The position numbers and the translations under genes are program-made. Of a stretch of DNA of 64,000 nucleotides, positions 42,801-53,376 are shown one piece after another; positions within the stretch are counted from its first letter, which is position 1; the number at the start of each line of letters is the position of its first letter. Location: contig OX352763.1 in the NCBI GenBank assembly GCA_947095585.1, forward strand, positions 41,466,010 through 41,530,009, read 5' to 3'. Under the pieces are notes generated by a model that was not told the origin of the DNA, made no database searches, and was given only the letters and a program-made list of their open reading frames with translations. Source of the stretch: Nephrocerus scutellatus (Eukaryota; Arthropoda; Insecta; Diptera; Pipunculidae).

Positions 42801-45800
42801 CGATAGCATAGGCAGCCCGGAATTGTCGCTTGGACTGATTATCGATTGTCGCTCGTTGCCTGGAGTAAGTAGAGAGAAAGTCGATCGAAGCTTTACGGAA
42901 GGTGAGCAGAGACCAGCGAGAATTGCACTTAACAATCGTGAGTGTAAAGTTCCCTATTTGGTTGAATTTTTTTATTTTAAAGTAATTAACTATGGGAAAT
43001 TAAATGTTTCTTACTTTATCCATTTGTGCCAGAAGATCACACAAACAATTCCATTTCAACGATGACGTTGGATAGAATGCGTCAAAGCAAGCCACGAAAC
43101 TAAGATGGCATTCTTCGAGGATTTCGCGAACCATAGCATAGCCTGTGTAAAATATAAATGGGAATAGAATACCCAGCATAACAAATGAAAAAACCCACCT
43201 TCCTCACTGCAAACATCCTTTAAAATGTCATCACAGAATATTCCGATGAGAAGCGCGCGCACATTGCCAATGCATTCAGCCAGCTGGATGTTCTCCATAT
43301 TTGGCTTACGTGTCGTTGGTGTAGAAGCATTGCCTATAACGGCATCAGCTAAAAGTTTGACATTTGATGTATTAACGATAGTCACTGTCACATTCTTGGA
43401 GCTCTTATCTAGAAATGCAAAAAATAAGCTAATAATCAAATTTACAAAAACGCAAACTCACCACGTGCATCATTAGACCGCGACTTCGTCGGCAACTTTA
43501 CCAATGCCGGAGGTAATGGGGTAGCAGCTGTGGTCGACGAGGCGCGTTGCGGATAAATCTCATTGGTGTACTTCCGAAGCAACCGCAGGCATGACTTGTT
43601 AACGTAAATCAAGTACTCAAGTGATTGCTTCACCTGAAGGTGCCGTGTTTTATCGCGTTGCTCGCGAATATTTGCTTTAAACGCTTCCCACGACCAATTA
43701 AGTAAAAGGACAAGACTCTCGAAACATTCCTTCGTCACGGTGTTTGCGAAGGCCTTGGAAATCCTTTGCACTGGGTCCATATCAAGAGGGGCAGCTGGTT
43801 GTTTCGACTCTTGCGTGATGAGTCTATAGAGAATCGATGGGATTTGACCGGAATTGACATCTGTGCCATTGTTGGCCTTTTTCGAAGACTTAAAAGTGAA
43901 CACAATTTGATCTTCGGTTGTAACAGTGGCTTGCCCCGCGGACCCACAATCAGATGAAGGTCCAGCGATGCGTGCCCATACCAAATACCATCGAGCAGAG
44001 CAAACTGTCACAGCTTTTGGGAGCATTATATGATGTTTGCTTCTCGCCGGGCATTCGAAGGGAATCTCTTTTGTTTCCGAAATGAGAACTCCGTCCTTTT
44101 CGTATCCACCACCATCGACACCCAGGTCGTAAAGCTTCAGTTTGCATGAGTACTCACCGCGACCGCCAAACATTCCAAAACCATCTAAAAACGAAATAGA
44201 AAACAGGAAGTACGAAATAGAAAACAGGAAGGTAGAAAAAATTATTATTCCGCCTTGCGCGTAAACTTACAAATCATGACATCAGTGTCAACCGAAAAAC
44301 GGATCGCCTCCACACTATGTCCTGAGTAACCCCAACCTCCACCGAAATTGTCAAAACGATTTACGATTTGATATTCACTAGCTTGCAACTCTTTGGCCTG
44401 ATTTTGCTGCTGCGGTGCGATTTCGTCAAAGCAACCAGGACTAAAAGATAGAAATCATCATTAAGGTCATCCGCACAATAAAGAAATATCTACAAACTAA
44501 CATTGAATCCTGTGCAGATGTAAGCACATCCAAACAAGACAACACGTTCAAAGAGGCCTGTGATCTGGAGATGTATGATCCAAATTTTCTGGGGAGTGCA
44601 AGCTCAGGTGAGAGAATTGCTCGAAAATTCGACGAATTCTGGGGAAGAAAGGATACTCAATTATGTTTTTTTTTAAGCTAAGTTAGCAGTACCGGTCCAT
44701 TTTCGCCAATGTCGCTGGCCACTACATTATAGCAAAGAATTTTCTTAGCACCACCATCGAAAACCCAAAGCACATTAAATTGTGGATCAAGAGCGAATGC
44801 AATCTGGGGCTGTGGTTTATCTGTACTGGGACTCTTGACCTCCTTAAGACGTCGTTTGCGCTGTTGCTCGCTAAGGAGTTGATTTTCATGAAGGTCAAAT
44901 ATTTGATTTCGAGCCTCGTGCATGCTGCGAGACATCTGATCGTTCACTGAGGCTGCAGCAGTTGAAGCCACGTTCTGATTAATCTCAGGAAATGCATTAG
45001 CCTTGTTGCTCTGAATGATCTGCACAAAATTTACTTGATTCCGGTAATGAGCGGTACAACTTCCGTCGCGTCTGTTAATCGTCAATGTATGGAATGTGAG
45101 TGGAATTGTAGGAATTAATACTGCAAGGGCAAGGGAAATTATTATTGGTTATTCCAAAAGAGAAAAAAACTCACAAATTGTCTTTTTATTGGCAACTACG
45201 TTGACTTTAGGTAGCATGTGTGTTGTTATTAGGGATTCATCGATTTTAATGAACGTCTGATCACCACTCGCACCAATCCACGTAGCCTTCTTGCCAAAGC
45301 TGGGCCCAAGGCCACTAAAAATAATATACACTTAAAGTTGTAATATTTAGAAAAAAATGCATGCTATATAAATTACAAAACTGCTCCAGGGGTGCAATTC
45401 CACAAAAACTTTTGACGTTGAGCGATTAAATTTGCAACAGAGATGTCTTTTTCGGAAGCGGCAGCTGAAGTATCCGATGACTTTCCAGTCGCGTCATCAT
45501 TCATTGTAGACTTATTTTGAAAATCACTAGGCAATCGACCAAGCTGTCCCTTTTGATAGTTTCCAAATGTGTAGACCATTCCCTTGTGAGTCATAAGCAC
45601 TGTGTGGTTACTTCCGGCTGCAACTTGGCTAATGGCACCTTGAACTTTCACTTGTACTGGTCCATTGAAAGGCTGGAGGTCACCAGTGCCAAGTTGTCCG
45701 AATTGATTGCTCCCAAATGTATACACTTCTCCGGCAAGCGTTAGAACAACAGTGTGATGTAGCCCGCAAGCAATTTGTACAACTGGCGAATTTGACGAAA

Positions 45801-48800
45801 GTGTTAAAATTTGCGGTGCCAGCGGTGCTACCCGTGGTGGATCCTTCTCTACATCAGATGGCGGATTATTTTCCTCCGATAATTTCTTCTCCTTTCTACG
45901 GAATATAAGATTTTTCGATCGCAGGCGATTTATTTCCATCGGCAAATGTTTGGGGTCTTTGGAATCTACAAAGTACAAAAAAAATTAATATGAAACTACA
46001 GATCGAATATTATTTTTCTCACCATTGATTTCGCCTTCTTGAACAGAAATGCATGTCGAACAGAGGCCACACTTTGAGCATCCAGCGTCGCCATGACCAC
46101 AGGGACAAATTCTAACAGAAAAAAACATCAAACAAAATAAATAAACGGGCTATAGTGGGAGAAAACTACAAATACTAACGATCCGGCCAAACGATCTTCG
46201 ATAGGGACATTCAATGCTGAAACGCACGAAATATTATAACCAGTGCATTCACGGCAGACAACACAAACGCGACATTGCCCTTGTACCAAACTGTGGTCAT
46301 CGAAATCACACAAAGAAGACAAATCAAATTTTAATTTCTTCCCGCTAACATTGGTCGACTTGGCGTCGGTAGTGCAGTCAGTTGAAGCAACCGGTAACCC
46401 AGAATTAACCGCATTGGCTTCCTTCGCCTTTGTATTGAAAACACGACCACACTGGCCTTTGTTATTGAGTCCAAACGTGAACAGATGTCCCTTAGTATTA
46501 AGAGCAACACAGTGGGCTTTTCCTAATGCCACCTTTGTTATGTACTGATCCATAAAGTCGGTTACAAATCCCAACGAATCACAGTGTGCAGTGTCCTTGC
46601 CGAACATAATGAGTTTTCCGGTTTTTGTCACAAAAGCGGATGTGCCATTATTACAAGCAGCTTGAACGACAACATGACCATCAATTTTCGACATTTTTTT
46701 CGGTTTTACTGCCTTCGGCTGACGACGATTCTTCGATGTGTCACCGTCTTCTCCACGTCGTGCAGTTCCTGAAAGGAAGGAACATAGAAGTCAGTTAAAT
46801 TCTAATCAATCGAATTGATGCTTACACTTTTAGTAGGAATACAACAGAGATATAATCAATACATTTGATAACTCATTTACCTGCAAAATAAACAGTCCCG
46901 TCGTCATTTACAAGCAATGAATGAATGCCATCATGGCCTACTGCAACTTGAATAATATTCGAAACTTTAGAGATGATGAGCTCTGTCATTTTCATTGTCG
47001 GCGTACGGCCAACAGACTTTAGACCAAGCGATGCGGATTTTCCATAATAGTAAACCTTTCCATTGGATGCCCGAACAATGCCGAATTCTTTGCCACATGC
47101 AATGCCCTGAATTTCCGCATCATTGGGCAGTTTTGGTTCAAAGATGTTGTAAGATGATTGAATCTAAAATCGAGCCAAAAACGAGTGAAAAATAAGTTCA
47201 AATTCAAATTGGCTTTTTTGTTCAATACTTTACTTTCTGAATTTGATTCTGATTGAGAACTTCATCCTCGAAAGCTGCATAACCGAGCGTTCGGAATTTC
47301 TTCCGGGCCAACTTTAACGCCAGCTCAAAAGCTAAAGATTCACTGCCACCAGCAACAGTGGATGGACTACCGAATTGCTTCACGACCAGCGAATCCTAAT
47401 TAAGAAGAAGATATAATTAATTCAACCTTTTGCATCGTGGTCAAGTGAGTAAAGTAATTCATGTCACGCAAGTATGCGCTATATAAGAATCATTAACAAT
47501 CTCCACAACTAACATCACGATTAGTGCAAATCGCATTTATTGAGTCCTCATCAGTAAACATCACATAATTGAATCCGTCACGCATTGTTGGAACATTGAC
47601 AGCAGATACACCCTTGATGGAGAGTGTCTCTGTGTTCACTTGATGTATTTGCTCTGATGTGCGCTTCGAAAATCGTTTAAAATAGAGACAACCCTGCAGT
47701 AAACAAAAAACAATAAAGAAACAGCAGATTACGAGTTGGATTAAAAATAGCTAGCCACAAAAGGTAACGCGAGTGACCATGTCGCCTCCTCCTCATAACA
47801 GAACTTATTGCATTCAATGTAAAAATTTAACAATTACCCCACAAAATCCAAGCCATCCAGATTTCTCTTTGGTAAAATCATTATTCATCGCGTAAACGTG
47901 ACCCTTGAACGAACCACTAAATCCCGTCCCGATTTTCATTAGAGTATTTGCATACAAGAGGTAAAGAAATTTTCCATCCGCTGCCATTGCCGGTTGGAAG
48001 GTTACTCCTGTAGACGAAGTAATCGCTTCTTTAAGAGAAAACTAGAAGAAAATAAAAACAATTATTTTAAAGCTATCAAAGAAAGCTTCATGTATCTTAC
48101 GTGATCTATGAGAGAGTTATGTGGCACACCATAATTATGAAATTCCGGTCTTGAAGGTTTGTTTAGGGCCGTACTAATGACAGTTCGCTGCAGGGAAGAA
48201 AGCACCATTGGCAATTGGATTATCTGCGTAGATAGCTGCTTCGGTGACATTAAAAGTGCCGCCACAGCCTTCAGAATTCTTCCAGTATCTCCGCGAGCAA
48301 TGCAGAGGCCAATTAGCGAGGCGCAAGCCATAGCCGACCAGTTAGTCTCTACAGGGGCAGTGGCAGCCAGTGCTACCGGCATTGTAGCTAAGTCCAGGAG
48401 CAGATCATACAGTGGACTAATTAGATCGTCTGGTTCCAATTTAAATGATTCCGGTTGCTGCCCTTGAATAACATCCAGCAGTGCTTTAAGCGCTTTCGTA
48501 CAAAGTGCCGGTTGAATGTGGCGTGCATCTGCAATTAGCTCGAAGAGGCTTCGTAGACCAGCGCCTACAATAAGAGGAACTCTGGCGATTGGTAATTCCT
48601 TGTCTGGTAACTCGTTAGCTTCGGTGTCCGCATCGCTGTTTACTGAGTCGCGACGATTTCGTTTCTCATTTGCACTGGCCGTTGCTGCCGAGTGACAAGA
48701 ACATTCTACTAAATTGTTTGTGAGACATGTACCCGTGCATATTATGCAACAGGAAGATCCTTCAGCGACGGAAAGGATTTTCTTCGTGTCATTTTCTTGG

Positions 48801-49061
48801 AAAAGTGCATACTTTGTCTCAGCTTCAAGAACAGCCGAACGAATTGCCGAGAAAACAGCAAACTTTGATGCATTCGCTTCGAGCTCTATTTGAGCTAAAG
48901 AATATGCTGGATATCGTAAAAGTTGTTCCGAAACTGTGCCGCCAACAGGAGCCCCTACAGGAACCGCAGCAGGAGCGCCTTCTACTAAAGCGGCCGAGTT
49001 TTTTAACTCGTTATTTTTCGAGGAACGTTTCGAGCGTGACTTGTGTTCATTTGGTGTTTTT
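39886..49061 (-). CDS. hiw: Highwire (PHR/MYCBP2-family E3 ubiquitin ligase), N-terminal half
   Basis: Twenty-three exons, 5' to 3': 49061-48101, 48041-47838, 47693-47514, 47395-47234, 47163-46881, 46768-46180, 46111-46023, 45965-45377, 45314-45175, 45120-44693, 44638-44502, 44440-44271, 44184-43462, 43408-43199, 43142-43015, 42953-42504, 42438-42106, 42044-41160, 41094-40811, 40754-40452, 40391-40244, 40183-40081, 40021-39886. Phase is kept at every junction, giving about 2,545 residues. Seen: the conserved N-terminal block (ALLDVIQGQQPESFKLEPDD), RCC1-like repeats (FGLNNKGQCGR, GLHHTVVL, GSNHTVLM), a cysteine-rich insert (CPCGHGDAGCSKCGLCSTC), PHR1 (NNFGGGWGYSGHS-type start; SGPSSDCGSAGQATVTTEDQ) and PHR2 (RTWNTGNFGPDAIAFTVDRS). 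Human MYCBP2 continues for about 2,000 more residues to filamin and RING domains, which are not in the window. The family restrains synaptic growth and axon stability by ubiquitylating DLK/Wallenda. The donor at 44692 (GTACTG) is weak. Confidence 0.93.
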
Positions 49062-49194
49062 CTGTCAAAAACGAAATGGAGAAAATATGTATGCATGTAT
49101 AAATATTGGCTGATAACTTGCAACTTTACTATTAATTATAAATTATGTATTAACCCAAGTAACTTTAAAACAAGATAAATTAAAACTAATACCT

Positions 49195-49490
49195 CTTTCG
49201 ATTTGCATAAACCATAACCGAAACCATATCCACGGGTTAGTTACCAAAACGACAGGGGTTTTGTGGTGAATGCTTTGCAAACAGAACGCCAAACCAAAAC
49301 TAAATTTGACAAAAACAACAAGCTGAGAAATTCGTCTGCTTGCTCTCTCTCTTCGTCCTCTTGCTGAGTAAACGAACCTTACCCGTCGATTGCCGACGGT
49401 TAGCAAAGTTACAGTGTCTGTTACAAAACCTTGCAATGCAAATAGAACGCCAAACTAAAAATACGAGAGAGAAATTTTGACTCTACCCTG
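49195..49490. repeat. Dispersed repeat shared with 31420-31660
   Basis: Colinear blocks: 'ttgcataaaccataaccgaaacc', 'cgacaggggttttgtggtgaa', 'cgattgccgacggttagcaaagt' and 'acgagagagaaatttt'. This copy has about 80 bp (gcttgctctctctcttcgtc region) not present in the other. It lies just upstream of the first visible hiw exon. Confidence 0.65.
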
Positions 49491-49689
49491 CAAATCGAAG
49501 AGCTATACGTTTACATGCAATGATCTGATCCATATTTAATATTATTTAACCAAATCCATGATTTTAGGTATTTATTGGTGTATTACATTATGCCTTCCCT
49601 ATTCCTACAAAGTTATTGTGAGAAGGTGATAAAATGACTCCGACTTTTAGTTTTTCACAATTTATAATTATATGTGTAGCTTCATAACA

Positions 49690-50010
49690 CACTCATCGCC
49701 CCATCGCCCCCATCGCCCCAATCGGTCACCATCACCACCACTCCACCCCATCCCAATCACCCCCTTACATCAATAGCCTTCCACATATACCCCACCACCC
49801 ATTTTCTATCCACTGACCCACTCCCCAGCCGCCACCACCATAACGATTCCGTCCCTTTCGATCACCCACCACACCGATTACCACCCATCACCCCCATCAA
49901 TACCCGTAGCTCCCAGGACTCAACCCCATCGCCCTTTCCTCCCCCGCCGAGACCTCCATCAAAACAATCATCAACAGCCCCTGTTATCAACACAACACTC
50001 ACAACCCAAA
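49690..50010 (+). repeat. C-rich, G-poor low-complexity tract
   Basis: About 300 bp made almost entirely of C, A and T with very few G on the plus strand (catcgcccc, caccaccactcc, cccatcaccccc). There is no fixed period and no coding sequence. It stands out strongly against the AT-rich surroundings. Confidence 0.8.
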
Positions 50011-50019
50011 AAAAAACCC

Positions 50020-50430
50020 ACAAAATTTAAAATTGTTCATGTAAATTGTCTAATAACCAAAAGTATACCTAATTCCACTATAAGTGCTAAAATATAAAAA
50101 CGAATACGAAGCACTGCAACCCAACAACAAAATAACCCCATTCGTAAAGCAAGCAGCGCTGCCCATAGGGCACAGCACACAGCGCACAGCACACAGCGCA
50201 CAGCACACAACGCACACAGAACAGTCGTGATAGTATGATCTGATGCCGGGAAAAAAATTTGTATGGGAGCCTGCCGACCACGCGGCCCAATCATTCTCAA
50301 ATTTTAATAGAAAGTATTGTCACCCGAAATATACATGTGTGCAAAAATTGATCACAGGATCTGACCAGCCATCTAGCCAGTCCGCCAGCCACGAGCAAGC
50401 GAAGTTAACATAGAGAATTTAAAAAAGAAA
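50020..50430 (+). repeat. Long form of the ~120-bp monomer repeat
   Basis: It matches 22010-22380: 'tgtctaataaccaaaag', 'ttcgtaaagcaagcagcgctg', a cagcacacagcg mini-repeat (50160-50215), 'atgatctgatgcc', 'gtatgggagcc', 'aattttaatagaaagtattgt' and 'gcgaagttaacatagagaatt'. It follows the C-rich tract directly. Confidence 0.8.
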
Positions 50431-51151
50431 ACCCATTAACGATAAATTATTTTTATTTTCATTCAATCAATTATCTCAATTGTCTCAAATGTCAACAAAG
50501 AAATCGATAACACTGCGCCACCTATCAGAATTCAACATAATTATAAAAATTTCAATAATCATAGCCAATGTACATCCATTCTGATATGAACAAATATCAA
50601 TAAATGTAGTTTTTCGTAAATATCTCGACTTAATGGCGGGTCCGAATTTTATCAGCAAACTTATTTTTATTTATGAAACTTATTTTGTGAATTTGAGCCA
50701 AATAAATAGTACCATAAATAAGAAACATTGAAATATAACGACTAAAGCGCCAACTATCGGGATTAAACTCAAGAGAAACCTTACTGCAGACTAAACTAAC
50801 ATATCTAATCTCGTGTTTTTTCTTGTTTTAGAAATCTGCGCTCGAGCTCATATTTTTTCTCGAAAAAACGAACACGAAAACCGAGAATCTTTTGTTTACA
50901 TTTTTTTGTTGCTTGTGTTGTTGTTTCAGTTAATGAAAAGACGGATAAATCTCCCAAAATATTAAGATCTGTTTGAGGGGAAATCCGATCTACCGTAGGT
51001 AGATTGGTTTTTTTGGAAAAACGAACAACTTGACAGCCAAAAAATGAATCTGCCCTTTTTTTAAAAAAAAAAAAACACGACATAAGTTTGATGTCAATCG
51101 TTCCAGCAGTTCTTGGATTTTAGAATGACGTACCTGGAACGAAGATGTTTA
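50431..51151. other. Spacer upstream of hiw with a SINE-like scrap
   Basis: The block 'aaaacgaacaacttgacagc' at about 51017-51036 matches the SINE at 2080-2225. Nothing else was recognised. The missing first hiw exon could lie anywhere from here to beyond the window. Confidence 0.4.
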
Positions 51152-51435
51152 TATCATTATAATATTTGGCGCGGCAGACCGATGCGGCCTATATTCTCGT
51201 GACCACTCGTTTTGTGCGTGTTATATTTTTGCACACAAATGGAAGGGACCTACAGTCTAATGCGAATTGAGATGCTTTCTGTTATTAGGTTATTACTCTC
51301 GGATGTTTCACGTTTGTCAGACATTCGTCAGACCCTGTGAAAAATAATTCTGGTGTTTCTGGAATTGGAATCATGATTCTTATGCTCAGAAGTCCAACGC
51401 ACTAGAGCCACGGCGTCCACTTTTACAATTTATAT
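51152..51435 (+). mobile_element. SINE-like composite, body inverted relative to 15406-15690
   Basis: It starts with the head 'tatttggcgcggcagaccga', which also occurs at 60990 and, on the minus strand, near 15685. After 'tttttgcacacaaatgg' the remaining ~190 bp match the tRNA-like body of the 15.4 kb copy but in the opposite orientation, ending in the complement of tggacgccgtggctctagt. Confidence 0.65.
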
Positions 51436-52650
51436 AAAGCGCAAAAGTATGCTCTGTCACCTGTAGAATCATTCCATATTTCTTTCGTTCAAAACATAAA
51501 CAATTGAACAATAAAATGACACCATAATTAGGAAATTATAACAGCTGATGTATAGTAGTTATTGAATAGCTTTATTAGTAAGAAGAAAAGAGCTAATGAT
51601 GTTATACGACATACGAGTATATCTATATCCTTCTTACTACTTTAGCAGTCATGCTGCCGCGGTCAATAACGTATGTGGAATGTAAACAAAAACAAACTGC
51701 GCCATTGTCAGTGGCAAAAGACAAAAACACGTGCTATTACACAGCTGCGCTGCTGCACAGAGCTGCTATTGAAGACAGGCCTCTTTATCAACGAACGTCA
51801 CATTAGAAAAACAAAAACAGAGAAAACTGCAGAACTGCAGCATCATAGCTGATAACTTTTCCAGCTCTCAAATCAAATTGCTGCTGCCTCTTTAACCAGA
51901 GAACCCGAACAGCTGTCAACCGACAGCTGAAACATAACAAAAGAACTTTAATGCTTCTTACGAACCCGACTTCAAAAACGTTACCGCTGGCCTTTTTGTG
52001 TATTTTGGTAAAAATCAATATTTGAATTTTAATTGGAAAAAAGGTATCTACAACTTTTATAAGGGCATATTTAAATAATATAAGATATTTTATTAAAAGT
52101 CAACTTATATGTGAATTTATTTTTTGTAGCATAAAAAATTTGGAAGATATTTGTAAATAAAGATTAAATTCCTAGATATAGATCTAGATGTAGAAAAATC
52201 GATTTTTTACAGGCGTTTCACAAACCGTTATTTGGTATTTTACTACAATAAAAGGTAATCTACTTGCTATTTAAATAACAAAAATAACAAAAGATACATA
52301 AATTTCTTTTAATTCATCACCTTTTGCTGTTGTTTGTATATAATTCATGGAAATTTTCGCCATATTTCTGGGGATTCAGAATGCCGACCATTTTATCGAT
52401 TTTTTTACTTATGTTAAGCAGATATTTTTCACAGAACTTTAAAAAATTTCACTTCAAATTGAATAGCATTTTGTAAAGTTAAGTTTTAACATTGTTTTCT
52501 TCACTTTTTTTGCGTATTTTTAAAAACACTTCGGCTATGCCTGTCTAAAAATCGTACTTATTGAAATTCACAAAACGAAACGATAGGAAACGACATTCGC
52601 TGCAAGAGACAAGAGTGCATCTGCAAGTAAACTGCAGGAATAAACAAATA
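51436..52650. other. Intergenic, hiw-Nup93 spacer
   Basis: No coding sequence was recognised. The part 51690-51990 is less AT-rich and has repeated 'cagctg' and 'gctgctg' motifs. It could be a promoter or first-exon region of hiw, but no splice-linked frame supports this. Confidence 0.4.
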
Positions 52651-52779
52651 TTACAGATATTTTGAGCTCTGTTCGCGAACAATTAAGAAAAAATTTGGAT
52701 TGTTTTTTATATCTTTAATTAATACCTTAAAAAAATGTAAAATAAAAAAAAATATTAATTGTGGGCGAATATACGGTAT

Positions 52780-53376
52780 AGCGATTAAAGGAATTTTCAC
52801 CATCTGCCACGCCCCCACCTCCCACTGCCTAAAAATGTTAACGGGACTTGTTTTGAGTTTTTTTTCCATAAATTCATTTTTCAATCCCCTCCACAGAGTT
52901 ATAACCAAAAACTGAATTGCTCAAGAAAGTTCAGTAGGTGGCATGTTTAAAAGTGCGGGCTTAAATAATAAACAGCCGTATTATTTTTATGGGCGTGGCA
53001 TACGGAAGTTTGAACAAGTTGTAAATGGTTCATGTGGTTTTTCATATAGTTGAGTGATATATCGATGATTTTTTTGAAAAATGCATTTTTCTGAATGGTT
53101 TAATGGATGTCATGGGTAAATTAGTATCATATGAAAGGTAATAAAATAACCTTTCATCTTATAAAAAATAAGGTTTAATGCAACCACCCTCGACAAAGAA
53201 AGAACCAAAAACTGACGGGATGGGCGTGTTTTAGAGTGTGTGGGCCTAAATATTGGATTTATATGACAGATGAATATTAGTTCTACACATTCGTACTATT
53301 TTTATGGGCGCGGCCTAATTTGAACGGAAGATTGATCAAGTTATATTTGGTTCATGTGGTATTTCATATTGTTACG
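52780..53376 (+). repeat. 'Gggcgtggc' dispersed repeat, left copy
   Basis: Contains 'tttttatgggcgtggc', 'gttcatgtggtttttcatat', 'atatgaaaggtaataaaata', 'aaactgacgggatgggcgtg' and a second 'ttatgggcgcggcc ... gttcatgtggtatttcatat'. The reverse complements of several of these blocks occur at 56940-57500. Confidence 0.65.
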
